This document shows, piece after piece, positions 34,358-43,470 of a stretch of DNA of 64,000 bases. Every line of letters begins with the position of its first letter. The stretch's first letter is position 1. Position numbers and translations under genes: made by a program. The notes beneath the pieces are model-generated. The model was given only the letters and a program-made list of their open reading frames with translations. It was not told where the DNA came from and searched no databases. Origin of the DNA: Meridianimarinicoccus zhengii (GTDB lineage: Bacteria; Pseudomonadota; Alphaproteobacteria; Rhodobacterales; Rhodobacteraceae). The stretch lies in contig NZ_QDFI01000002.1 of assembly GCF_003254465.1 (NCBI RefSeq), positions 1 to 64,000 on the forward strand, in the 5' to 3' direction.

Positions 34358-35470
34358 TCAGGCGCCCGTCGCGCCGTGCGACACAAGGCCAGCCGATCCC
34401 GTCGATCTGCGGACGACCCTTGCGAGGCGGTGCGTATCGGTGGCGGATTCATCACTATCCCGCCCATCCGTGCGCGTCACACCCGGAACGATATCGACGG
34501 CGATACCGGCGGCCCGGGCGGCATGGCGTTCATCGTCCAGTCGTTCGAAGCTGCCCGGGTCGTCCGGAGTCAGGCGCACGACGCGGCGGCCCTTCCGCGC
34601 CTCGGCCAGAATGACGCCGACGATGCGCTCTCGCGGCCACGCCTTGGCGCCCATATGCGTGCCAACGAACACCCGTTCGGCATCGCGCCGGGCAAGCTCC
34701 AGCAACTCCGCATCCCCCGGCCTGTCGTAAAAAACCACGTCGGCGTCCTGCAGGCGCTGCACCGCGCGCAGGGTCAGAAGATCCCGCGCGCCCGGCCCCG
34801 CGCCCACGAACGAGATGCGCCCGGCGGTATCGGTGTCGGGGGCGTGGCCTGCGGCAATGGCGGCCTTGATGGCGGTGATGGCACCGCGTTCGGCCCCTTG
34901 CGTCCAGTCCGCACGCGGGCTGCCTCGGAACACCCAGCCCCAGAAGGTGCGGCGCTGCTCTTGCGGCACCCTTTGCGCCACGGCCTCCCGCAGCCGCCCG
35001 GCCAGTGCCGCCAAGCCGCCGAGGTTCTGGGGCAGCAGCGTTTCCAGCGTCGTCTTGATCTCGCGCGTCAGCACCGGTGCCGTGCCTTCGCTGCCGATGG
35101 CTACGACCACCGGGTCACGGTCCACGATGGCGGGGGTCGTCAGGTCGCACAGTTCGGGCCGGTCCACCACGTTCACCGGGCAGCCCGCGGCCTGCGCCAG
35201 TCCGTAGGCTGCGGCGTCGAAGCCGGGGCAACCGGTGCCGATGAAGCCCATCGCGGCGCCCGCGAACACGGCCGCCGACAGGTTCGGCGTGCAGGCGACG
35301 CGCCCGGATGCCACGAGCGCGGCCAGTTCCGGGTCGGGATTGCGCGCCACCACCACGAGATCGGCATCGGTCTTGAGCAATAGCCGCATCTTCTGCGCGG
35401 CCTGTTCGCCGCCACCCACCACGACGACCCGGCGGCCCGTGGTGCGGATGAACATGGGGAAGCTTTTCAT
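34358..35470 (-). pseudogene. cysG: CysG siroheme synthase with degraded and truncated methyltransferase half
   Basis: The N-terminal 215 residues are an intact-looking precorrin-2 dehydrogenase/ferrochelatase module (RRVVVVGGGEQAAQKMRLLL, GFIGTGCPGFDAAA, CPVNVVDRPELCDLTTPAIV). The uroporphyrinogen-III methyltransferase half starts well (ISFVGAGPGARDLLTLRAVQ). It then departs from family: the usual GGDP or SGDP loop reads PDDP, and homology stops right after DIVPGVT (about position 34475). A 38-residue unrelated tail ends the frame at 370 residues, roughly 90 short of a full CysG. The missing part would overlap narR. It may still give a working dehydrogenase; the methyltransferase is probably dead. 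ATG 35470 has AGGAG six bases upstream. Confidence 0.75.
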
Positions 35471-35482
35471 CATGGGCTCCTG

Positions 35483-36382
35483 TCAGGCGGGTTGGGCATG
35501 AGCGGCAGTCGCGGCCGTGCCCAGCGTGTCGAGCGCCAGCGCGGTTGTCTCCGCGACCATCGCGGTCTCGAACGGGGACAAGTGTGCAGGCAGGTCAGAA
35601 CCGGGGCGCGGTTCGGCGGCGCAATTCCACACGGGCGGCAGGTCGACCTGCCACGCCGCCCCGTCGCGCAACCCGAAGGCGGCGACCATCTTGGCCGGGT
35701 TGCGTTCGAACTCGCCGCCACCGCCCTTGATGACGGTCAGCCGGTCCCAGTCCAGACGCTGCGCCGCGTCGGCCTGGAGCAGCCGGTAGGATGGGTGGAA
35801 CACGCCCTGCACGCTGGCGGGCGCGCGTCCGGGGTTGAGCATCCGGCAGACGGTGTTGACGCAGGACCGCAGGCCGAGCACCGACCGCAGCCGCAAAAGC
35901 CCGAAGAGCGCGGGATGCGCGGCTTCCAGCGGCAGGTAGGCGATGCCGTCCAGGTCCAGCAGGTGCGCCGCCCGGTCCGGACTGTCGGCCATGGCGATAC
36001 CGGCCTGTACCAGCCCCGCGCGCACCGCGTCGTCGCCGCCGTTCCAGCCGTGGATCAGCACCCGGTGCCCGGCCCGCGCCACCGCCCGCGCCGAGTGCAG
36101 GAACAGCGGTGCCCCCCGCGTGCGCCCGGCGGCGTAGCAGGGCCAGTCCAGATCGACAGGTCCAACGGGCGGCATGGCCGCCTGTGCCGCCGCCGCGAAG
36201 CCCGCGATCTCGTCGGCGGTCTCGCCCTTCATGCGCAGCAGCATCAGGAGCGCGCCGACCGCTTCGGGGGCCGCATCGCCCGACAGCATCAGGCGCATGG
36301 CGTCCGCCGCCTCGGCCCGTGTCAGCGACCGGGACCGGCCCGGCCCCCGCCCCAGCGTCCGCACATGGTCCGCGAGGCTCAT
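35483..36382 (-). CDS. TrpD2/YbiB-like glycosyl (phosphoribosyl) transferase family protein
   Basis: A 299-residue protein related to anthranilate phosphoribosyltransferase. The N-terminal helical domain is clear (EAADAMRLMLSGDAAPEAVG, LLMLLRMKGETADEIAGFAA) and a C-terminal KGGGGEFERNPAK segment matches the family. The GTGGD phosphoribosyl motif of true TrpD is not evident, so this is not tryptophan synthesis. Relatives (TrpD2/YbiB) bind nucleic acid. Its start overlaps the nasA stop as ATGA and cysG follows 12 bases on, so it belongs to the nas operon; its role there is unknown. Confidence 0.75.
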   Translation of the reverse strand: MSLADHVRTLGRGPGRSRSLTRAEAADAMRLMLSGDAAPEAVGALLMLLRMKGETADEIAGFAAAAQAAMPPVGPVDLDWPCYAAGRTRGAPLFLHSARAVARAGHRVLIHGWNGGDDAVRAGLVQAGIAMADSPDRAAHLLDLDGIAYLPLEAAHPALFGLLRLRSVLGLRSCVNTVCRMLNPGRAPASVQGVFHPSYRLLQADAAQRLDWDRLTVIKGGGGEFERNPAKMVAAFGLRDGAAWQVDLPPVWNCAAEPRPGSDLPAHLSPFETAMVAETTALALDTLGTAATAAHAQPA

Positions 36383-39009
36383 TCCGCTGCCGCCCTTTGC
36401 AAGGCGCCGTCCAGCAGCGCTGCGATTTCCGGGCGGCATGAACCGCAGTTGGTGCCCGCCTGCAGGGCCGCGCCCACCGCGTCCGGATCGGTCAGACCGT
36501 CCGCGTCGATGGCCCGCAGGATCGTGTTCACGCCCACGCCGAAGCACGCGCACAGGACCGGGCCGGGGTCGGGCCGCCCCGCCGCCGGCCGCCCGGACAG
36601 CACGTCCGCCGCGTTCGTACCCGGCAGCGTCACAAGATAGTCGCGCATCACTGCCACGGGCGCGGCGGCGACGAAGATCGCCCCCACCAGTTGCCCCGCG
36701 CAGGACAGCGCCACACGCGCCAGCCCGCGTGCCGGGTCGTGGAACGAGGTCGCATCGGCGTCGGGCACGGCGAACAGGCGGCGCGCCTCGGCCTCCCAGT
36801 CCGCCACTGGCGTCGTTCCGGCAAGCTCCGCCCGCCAGCCAGCATGGGTCCGCGCCATGGCCCAGTAGGGCGCATCCGGCGCCATCGGCATTGCGGACAC
36901 GGCGAAGCCATACCACGCGGCGGGCCAGCGGCGCAGGGCCACCACCGCGGCCTTGCTTTCGGGCTGGCCCGAAATCGGGTCGGTCACGGCGGGCACCAGC
37001 CGGTCGATCCGGGCCGAAGGTGCCGTTTCTCCCGTCCAGTGCATGGGCGCGAAGACCTGTCCGGGCTGCACGCTGTCGGTCACCCTCGCGCGCAGGATCG
37101 CGCGGCCCCGCAGGCTGTCCAGCGCCACGAGGTCGGCGGGCGCGATGCCCAGCCGGGACGCGTCATCGGGATGCAGCTCCACGAACGGCTCCGCCAGATG
37201 CGCCGACAGCCGCGGGCTGAGCGCCGTGCGCGTCATCGTGTGCCACTGGTCGCGGATGCGCCCGGTGTTGAGCCGGAAGGGGTAGCGCGGTTCCGTCTTC
37301 GCCGCGGGCGGGCGATGGCTGACGGCCACGATCCGCGCGCGACCGTCCGCATGGAAGAACCGCCCGTCGCCGAAGAACCGCCCGCCGCTGCGTGTCGCGG
37401 TGACGGGCCAGCGCACCGGGTCCAGCGCGGCGTAGCCAGCGTCGTCCAGATCGGCGAGACCCGAGATGTCGAAATCCCGCCCGAAGCCGCCCGCGATCCC
37501 GGACAGGGCGGCATGTTCGCGGAAGATCTGCGCAGGCGCGTCATAGGCAAATGCGTCGCGCCAGCCCATGCGGCGCCCCACCTCGGCGAGGATCGCCCAG
37601 TCGGGGCGGGCGGCACCGGGGGCTGGCAGGGCGGCGCGCTGGCGGCTGATGATCCGGTCGGAATTGGTGACGGTGCCGTCCTTTTCGCCCCATGCGGTTG
37701 TGGGCAACAGCACATCGGCCAGCCGTGCCGTGTCGGTGGCGGGGGTGATGTCGCTGACCACGGTAAAGGGGCAGGCCGCGATGGCGTCGGCCACGGCAAC
37801 CGCATCGGGCATGGACACCGCCGGGTTGGTGTGGATGATCCAGAGCGCGCGAATGCGCCCATCTGCCACGGCGCGGAACATGTCCACCGCCTTCAGCCCG
37901 GCGCGGTCGGGCATGGCAGGGGCGCCCCAGAACCGCTGGACGGCGGCGCGGTGATCGGCGTTTTCCAGATCCATGTGGCAGGCGAGCATGTTGGCCAGCC
38001 CCCCCACCTCGCGCCCGCCCATGGCGTTGGGCTGGCCGGTGACGCTGAAGGGCCCCATGCCGGGCCGCCCGATCCGCCCGGCCGCCAGATGGCAGTTGAG
38101 GATCGCATTGACCTTGTCGGTGCCGCTGGAGGACTGGTTCACGCCCTGGCTGAAGACTGTCACGACCCGGTCGTGGTCGCCCCACATGCGGCAGAAGGTT
38201 TCGATCTGGTCGGCGGGGAGCCCGGTTGCGGCAGGATCGCAGGCGCGCGCCGCGGCAAGGGCCGCGTTGAAGCCGTAGGTGTGGGCAAGGAAATCCCGGT
38301 CCACGATCCCGGTGTCGGCGCAATGCACCAGCAGCCGGTTGAACAGGGCTACGTCGCTGCCGGGGGCGAGGGGCAGATGCAGGTCGGCCCGGTCGCAGCT
38401 TGCCGTCCGGCGCGGGTCCACGACCACGATCTTGGTTCCCCGCGCCTTGCGCGCCGCCAGAAGCCGCTGGTGCAGCACCGGGTGGCACCAAGCAGGGTTC
38501 GATCCCACCAGCACCACAAGATCGGCGGTATCGAGATCGTCATAGGTCCCCGGCACGGTATCGGTGCCGAAGGCGCGGCGGTGCCCGGCCACGGTGGACG
38601 CCATGCAGAGCCGCGAATTGGTGTCGATGTTCGCGGACCCGATGAAGCCCTTCACCAGCTTGTTGGCGACGTAGTAATCCTCGGTCAGCAACTGGCCTGA
38701 CACGTAGAAGGCCACGCTGTCCGGACCGTGCGCCGCGATGGTGTCGCGGAACCGGTCGGCCACGAGTTGCAGCGCGCTGTCCCAGTCGGTGTCCGTCCCG
38801 TCCACGCGCGGGGTCAGCAGCCGCCCCTCCAGCCCCACGGTATCCCCCAGCGCCGTGCCCTTGGAACAGAGCCGCCCGAAGTTCGCCGGGTGGTCCGGGT
38901 CGCCGCGCACCGCCAGCCCGCCCACGCCGTCCGGGGTCAGCAGGACGCCGCAACCCACCCCGCAGTAGGGGCAGGCGGATTTCACCGCAGGCAAAGTGGT
39001 GCCGTTCAT
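36379..39009 (-). CDS. nasA: Assimilatory nitrate reductase catalytic subunit
   Basis: An 876-residue cytoplasmic molybdoenzyme reducing nitrate to nitrite. The N-terminal [4Fe-4S] motif is CPYCGVGCGV with the fourth Cys in GRLCSKGTAL. The bis-MGD-binding segments include CMASTVAGHRRAFGTD, GSNPAWCHPVLH and INTNPAVS-like IIHTNPAVSMPD. The last 60 residues form a BFD-like [2Fe-2S] domain (CACFGVGVNTI, then TNCGSCRPEI) as in NADH-linked NasA. Start ATG 39009 overlaps the nirD stop (GTGATG); GTG 39012 is possible. Its stop overlaps the TrpD2-like gene. Confidence 0.95.
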   Translation of the reverse strand: MNGTTLPAVKSACPYCGVGCGVLLTPDGVGGLAVRGDPDHPANFGRLCSKGTALGDTVGLEGRLLTPRVDGTDTDWDSALQLVADRFRDTIAAHGPDSVAFYVSGQLLTEDYYVANKLVKGFIGSANIDTNSRLCMASTVAGHRRAFGTDTVPGTYDDLDTADLVVLVGSNPAWCHPVLHQRLLAARKARGTKIVVVDPRRTASCDRADLHLPLAPGSDVALFNRLLVHCADTGIVDRDFLAHTYGFNAALAAARACDPAATGLPADQIETFCRMWGDHDRVVTVFSQGVNQSSSGTDKVNAILNCHLAAGRIGRPGMGPFSVTGQPNAMGGREVGGLANMLACHMDLENADHRAAVQRFWGAPAMPDRAGLKAVDMFRAVADGRIRALWIIHTNPAVSMPDAVAVADAIAACPFTVVSDITPATDTARLADVLLPTTAWGEKDGTVTNSDRIISRQRAALPAPGAARPDWAILAEVGRRMGWRDAFAYDAPAQIFREHAALSGIAGGFGRDFDISGLADLDDAGYAALDPVRWPVTATRSGGRFFGDGRFFHADGRARIVAVSHRPPAAKTEPRYPFRLNTGRIRDQWHTMTRTALSPRLSAHLAEPFVELHPDDASRLGIAPADLVALDSLRGRAILRARVTDSVQPGQVFAPMHWTGETAPSARIDRLVPAVTDPISGQPESKAAVVALRRWPAAWYGFAVSAMPMAPDAPYWAMARTHAGWRAELAGTTPVADWEAEARRLFAVPDADATSFHDPARGLARVALSCAGQLVGAIFVAAAPVAVMRDYLVTLPGTNAADVLSGRPAAGRPDPGPVLCACFGVGVNTILRAIDADGLTDPDAVGAALQAGTNCGSCRPEIAALLDGALQRAAAE

Positions 39010-39350
39010 CACGCGGCCGGCGGCCGGAGAAGTGCTGCGGCGTCGATCAGCACGCGGCCGCCTTCGACCCGCACGGGATGAACCGCGATGCTGCCCGCAT
39101 CCGCACCCTGCGCCTGCCCGGTGTTCAGGTCGAACACCCAGTTGTGCAGCGGGCAGGTCACGGATTGGCCGTGCACGATCCCTTCGGACAGCGGACCGCC
39201 CTTGTGCGGGCAGCGGTCGGTCGCGGCGAAAGCCTCCTCCGGGCCGGTGCGGAACAAGGCCACGCAGCCCATCGCCGTCTTGATCTTGCGGGCGCCGCGC
39301 AGCGGGATGTCGTCCACCGCTGCGATGTCGAGCCAGGTGAATCCGGTCAT
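39009..39350 (-). CDS. nirD: Nitrite reductase (NADH) small subunit, Rieske type
   Basis: A 113-residue NirD with a Rieske-like [2Fe-2S] site: CPHKGGPLSEG and, 20 residues later, CPLHNWVFDL. It pairs with NirB for electron transfer in the six-electron reduction of nitrite to ammonium. The start overlaps the nirB stop by ATGA and the end overlaps nasA, so the three proteins are made from coupled genes. Confidence 0.94.
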   Translation of the reverse strand: MTGFTWLDIAAVDDIPLRGARKIKTAMGCVALFRTGPEEAFAATDRCPHKGGPLSEGIVHGQSVTCPLHNWVFDLNTGQAQGADAGSIAVHPVRVEGGRVLIDAAALLRPPAA

Positions 39351-41779
39351 TCCGCGGCCTCCAGCGTCAGGTCGGCAAGGGGGGCGAAGCGCGCGGGGTC
39401 CGCCGCAAGCTCCGCCCAGGGGTCCTTCTGGTAGATGGATTGCGACAGCGCGAAGGCGTCGATCAGGCGCTGACGTTCGGTCAGGTCATCGACCACGCGC
39501 GCCTTGACCCAGTCGAGGCCCACCTTCGCCACCCATTTGTAGGGCCGGTCGAGGTACTTGGCGTTCTCGCGATAGAGCTGGATGAAGGCGACGGTGAGGT
39601 CGATCGCCTCCTGTTCCGTGGCCACGTCCGCCAGCCGTTCGGTTTCCTTCACGTCCATGCCCGCGGCCCCCGCGACGCCGACCTGGTAGCCGCTGTCCAC
39701 GCAGACGATGCCTACGTCCTTGCAGGTCGCCTCGGCGCAGTTGCGCGGGCAGCCGGATACCGCGAGCTTGACCTTGTGGGGCGTCCATGAGCCCCAAAGC
39801 GCCTTCTCCAGCCTGATCCCCAGCCCGGTGCTGTCCTGCGTGCCGAACCGGCAATGGTCGGTCCCGACACAGGTCTTCACCGTGCGCAGCCCCTTGGAAT
39901 AGGCGTGTCCGCTGACCAGCCCCGCGCGGTTGAGGTCCGCCCAGATGGCGGGCAGGTCCTCGCCCTTCACGCCCAGAAGGTCGATGCGCTGCCCGCCCGT
40001 GACCTTGACCGTGGGCACGGCGTACTTGTCCGCCGCATCCGCGATGGCGCGCAGTTCCTGCGGGGTGGTGATGCCGCCCCACATGCGCGGGACCACGGAA
40101 AAGGTGCCGTCCTTCTGGATGTTGGCGTGCTTGCGTTCGTTCACGAAGCGGCTTTGCGGATCGTCACGATACTCCAGCGGCCAGTCCGCGAGCAGGTAGA
40201 AATTGATCGCGGGGCGGCAGACATGGCAGCCGTTGCGGGTCGTCCAGCCAAGGTCCTGCCAGACGGCCTCTTGCGATTTCAGCGGCGTGGTCTTGATGAG
40301 CCGCCGCACGTCTTCGTGGGTCAGATGGGTGCAGCCGCAGATCGGTTGCGCCGTGGGCTTCACGAAGCCGTCGCCAAGCGTCACCTGCAAAAGCTGTTCG
40401 ACCAGCCCGGTGCAGGTGCCGCATGATGCACTTGCCTTGGTGGCCGCGCGCACGGCGCCCAGATCGGTCGCCCCGCCATCGATGGCGGACACGATGGTCC
40501 CCTTGCACACGCCGTTGCAGCCACAGATTTCCGCCTCAGGCGGCAAGGCTGCAACGGCTGACAAAGGGTCCGCGGCGGCACCCCCCTGCGCCGCGGGGCC
40601 GAAGATCAGTGCCTCCCGCATGGGTTCGATATCGGTGCCGTCCTTGATCAGCCCGAAGAACCAGTTGCCGTCGGCGGTGTCGCCGTACATGACCGCACCC
40701 ACCAGCCGGTCGTCCTCGATCACCAGCCGCTTGTAGATGCCTCGACCCGGATCGCGGAAGACGATATCCTCGCGCCCCGGCCCGTCGGCGAAATCGCCCG
40801 CGCTGAACAGATCACAGCCTGTGACCTTCAGCTTGGTGGCGGTGTCCTTGGGGAGGAACACGGCGGGCGTGCCCGTCAGCCCCGCCGCCACGACCTTCGC
40901 CTGATCGTAAAGCGGTGCCACCAGACCGAAGAGCTGCCCGGCACATTCGACACATTCGCCCACGGCCATGATATCGGGGTCGGAGGTTTCCATCTGCGCG
41001 TTCACGACGATGCCGCGCCCGACCTCCAGCCCCGCATCGGTGGCAAGGCGGGTTTCCGGGCGGATCCCCACGGCCATCACCACAAGATCGGCGGGCAGGG
41101 TGGTGCCGTCTTCCAGCAGCACCGCCTCGGCCCGGCCGTTGCCGATGATCGCCTTGGTCACGGCCTGCGTGCGCACGGTGATGCCGCGCGCTTCCAGATC
41201 GCGGCGCAGAAGGTATCCTGCGGCGGGGTCGAGCTGCCGTTCCATCAAGTGGCCCATCAGGTGCAGCACGGTCACGTCCATGCCGCGTTCCGCCAACCCT
41301 GCCGCGGCCTCCAACCCCAGCAGGCCGCCGCCGATGACCACGGCCTTGCCGCCCTGGTCCGCCGCGGCGATCATGGCGTTGGTGTCGTCGAGATCGCGGT
41401 AGGTCACGACGCCCGGCAAGTCGCGCCCCGGCACCGGGATGATGAAGGGCGCCGATCCGGTCGCGATCAGCAGCTTGTCATAGGACAGCGTGTCCGCGCC
41501 CACGGTCACGGTCTTGCCCGCGCGCTCGATGGCGGTGACGGCGGTGCCGAAGCGCGTGGCGATGCCGTGCTTCGCGTAGAACGCGTCGTCATGGGTGACG
41601 ATGTCGTCATACGTCTTCTCGCCCGACAGTACCGGCGACAGCATGATTCGGTTGTAGTTCCCGCGCGGCTCGGCGTTCACGAGCGTGATGTCGAACGCGT
41701 CGGGCGCGGTATCGGTCAGGTGGTCGATCACCCGACCCGAGGCCATCCCGGCCCCGATGATGACGAGTTTCTGGGTCAT
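39347..41779 (-). CDS. nirB: Nitrite reductase (NADH) large subunit
   Basis: An 810-residue cytoplasmic siroheme enzyme reducing nitrite to ammonium. From the N-terminus: FAD domain (KLVIIGAGMASGRVIDHL), NAD-binding motif (VVIGGGLLGLEAAAGLAERG), two BFD-like [2Fe-2S] cysteine groups (CGCNGVCKGTI; CGTCTGLVEQLL), ferredoxin-like halves, and siroheme/[4Fe-4S] motifs TCVGTDHCRFG and SGCPRNCAEATC. The siroheme it needs makes the damaged cysG nearby notable. It follows nrtCD by only four bases, so transport and reduction genes are co-transcribed. Confidence 0.96.
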   Translation of the reverse strand: MTQKLVIIGAGMASGRVIDHLTDTAPDAFDITLVNAEPRGNYNRIMLSPVLSGEKTYDDIVTHDDAFYAKHGIATRFGTAVTAIERAGKTVTVGADTLSYDKLLIATGSAPFIIPVPGRDLPGVVTYRDLDDTNAMIAAADQGGKAVVIGGGLLGLEAAAGLAERGMDVTVLHLMGHLMERQLDPAAGYLLRRDLEARGITVRTQAVTKAIIGNGRAEAVLLEDGTTLPADLVVMAVGIRPETRLATDAGLEVGRGIVVNAQMETSDPDIMAVGECVECAGQLFGLVAPLYDQAKVVAAGLTGTPAVFLPKDTATKLKVTGCDLFSAGDFADGPGREDIVFRDPGRGIYKRLVIEDDRLVGAVMYGDTADGNWFFGLIKDGTDIEPMREALIFGPAAQGGAAADPLSAVAALPPEAEICGCNGVCKGTIVSAIDGGATDLGAVRAATKASASCGTCTGLVEQLLQVTLGDGFVKPTAQPICGCTHLTHEDVRRLIKTTPLKSQEAVWQDLGWTTRNGCHVCRPAINFYLLADWPLEYRDDPQSRFVNERKHANIQKDGTFSVVPRMWGGITTPQELRAIADAADKYAVPTVKVTGGQRIDLLGVKGEDLPAIWADLNRAGLVSGHAYSKGLRTVKTCVGTDHCRFGTQDSTGLGIRLEKALWGSWTPHKVKLAVSGCPRNCAEATCKDVGIVCVDSGYQVGVAGAAGMDVKETERLADVATEQEAIDLTVAFIQLYRENAKYLDRPYKWVAKVGLDWVKARVVDDLTERQRLIDAFALSQSIYQKDPWAELAADPARFAPLADLTLEAAE

Positions 41780-41783
41780 GGGG

Positions 41784-43460
41784 TCACTCCGCGGCCAACG
41801 GCTTGGGCGCCGGTTTCGGACGCGCGCCGTGTTCGTATTCTTCGAGGAAATCGAGCACCTCCTGCCGGTAGGCGTAATAATCCGGGTGCTCCAGCAGCGC
41901 CTTGCGGGTGCGCGGGCGCGGCAGTTTCACGTCGGTGATCTTGCCGATGGTGGCCTGCGGGCCGTTAGTCATCATCACCACCCGGTCGGCCAGCAGGATC
42001 GCCTCATCCACGTCATGGGTGACGCAGATCGCGGTGACCTTGGTGCGCGACCAGACCTCCATCAGCACTTCCTGCAACTCCCACCGGGTCAGGCTGTCGA
42101 GCATCCCGAACGGCTCGTCCAGCAGTAGCAGTTTGGGCGACAGCGCGAAGGCCCGCGCGATCCCGACGCGCTGTTTCATGCCGTTCGACAGGTCCGACGC
42201 GGCGCGGTCCATGGCGTCGGCCAGTCCCACCCGTTCGAGGTAGTAATCCACCACGTCCTGCCGTTCGGCCCGCGACGCGCGGGGATAGACCTTGTCCACC
42301 CCGATCGCCACGTTTTCCCGCGCGGTCAGCCAGGGAAACAGTGACGGCGACTGGAACACCACCGCGCGTTCCGGGTCGGCCCCTTCGACATGGCGGCCAT
42401 CGAGCTTGATCGCGCCCTTCGTGATGGCGTTCAGCCCCGCCGCCATGGTCAGCACCGTCGACTTGCCGCAGCCCGAATGACCGATGAGCGAGATGAATTC
42501 GCCCCGGTTCACCTTCAGATCGAACCCCTCGACCACGGTCAGGGGGCCTTTCGGCGTCGGATAGACCTTGTGCAACTGGCTGAAATCGAGAAACCGGTCG
42601 TCGATCAGCCCGTCCTGTACCGTCCGCACGGCGGCGGGCAGGGCGTGGATCGGGGTGACGTTGGGCAGCACGCGGTCGCCATCGACCTTCGCCGCGATCC
42701 CCACGTCCATCAGGTAGGTCGTCACCCGCGCGCGCAGCGCCTTGAACACCGGGTCGGTGTTCATCGTGGTGCGGTCGCGTGGGCGGGGGATCGTGACGCG
42801 GAACTCGTCGCCCAGCGTGCCATCGGGGTTCAGCGCGATGATCCGGTCGGCGAGCAGGATCGCCTCGTCCACGTCGTTGGTGATCAGGACACAGGTCTTC
42901 TGGTCGGCTTCCCAGATGCGTTCGATTTCTTCGGCAAGGTTGGCGCGAGTCAGCGCGTCGAGCGCGGAAAGCGGCTCGTCCAGCAGCAGCATCTCCGGGT
43001 CCATCGCCAGCGCGCGCGCCACGTTGACCCGCTGGCGCATCCCGCCGGACAGTTCGGCCGGGCGGCGGGCGGCGGCGTGGGACAGGCCCACCATGGAAAC
43101 GTAGCGATCCACCTTGGCGGCGCGTTCCGCCCGGCTGAGACCCGGAAAGACCGTGTCCACCGCCAGCGCCACGTTGCCCGAAACGGTCAGCCACGGCATC
43201 AGCGAATAGTTCTGGAAGATCACGCCGCGTTCGCGCCCGGGTTCGGTGACCGGACGGCCCTTGTAGGTGACGGTGCCGCTGGTGGGCGCCGTCAGCCCCG
43301 CCATCAGGTTGATGAGCGTGGTCTTGCCGCTGCCGGAAAAACCCAGCAGCACAAGGAACTCCCCCTCCTGCACGCGCAGGTCGATGTCGCGCAGCACGTC
43401 CTTGCGGGCTGTGCCGGTGCCGAAGGAATTCGAGACGCCCTTGAATTCGAGAACGGTCAT
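41784..43460 (-). CDS. Nitrate ABC transporter, two ATPase domains fused (NrtC/NrtD-like)
   Basis: One 558-residue chain contains two complete ABC ATPases. Domain 1 (residues 1-230): Walker A GFSGSGKTT at 40-48, signature LSGGMRQR, Walker B LLLDEP. Domain 2 (residues 295-545): Walker A GHSGCGKST at 327-335, signature LSNGMKQR (G to N change), Walker B LLLDEP. Cyanobacteria and many proteobacteria use two separate proteins; here they are joined by a linker of about 60 residues. There is no NrtA-like regulatory domain at the end of either half. It powers nitrate uptake with NrtA and NrtB. Confidence 0.92.
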   Translation of the reverse strand: MTVLEFKGVSNSFGTGTARKDVLRDIDLRVQEGEFLVLLGFSGSGKTTLINLMAGLTAPTSGTVTYKGRPVTEPGRERGVIFQNYSLMPWLTVSGNVALAVDTVFPGLSRAERAAKVDRYVSMVGLSHAAARRPAELSGGMRQRVNVARALAMDPEMLLLDEPLSALDALTRANLAEEIERIWEADQKTCVLITNDVDEAILLADRIIALNPDGTLGDEFRVTIPRPRDRTTMNTDPVFKALRARVTTYLMDVGIAAKVDGDRVLPNVTPIHALPAAVRTVQDGLIDDRFLDFSQLHKVYPTPKGPLTVVEGFDLKVNRGEFISLIGHSGCGKSTVLTMAAGLNAITKGAIKLDGRHVEGADPERAVVFQSPSLFPWLTARENVAIGVDKVYPRASRAERQDVVDYYLERVGLADAMDRAASDLSNGMKQRVGIARAFALSPKLLLLDEPFGMLDSLTRWELQEVLMEVWSRTKVTAICVTHDVDEAILLADRVVMMTNGPQATIGKITDVKLPRPRTRKALLEHPDYYAYRQEVLDFLEEYEHGARPKPAPKPLAAE

Positions 43461-43470
43461 GGCCCTCTCC

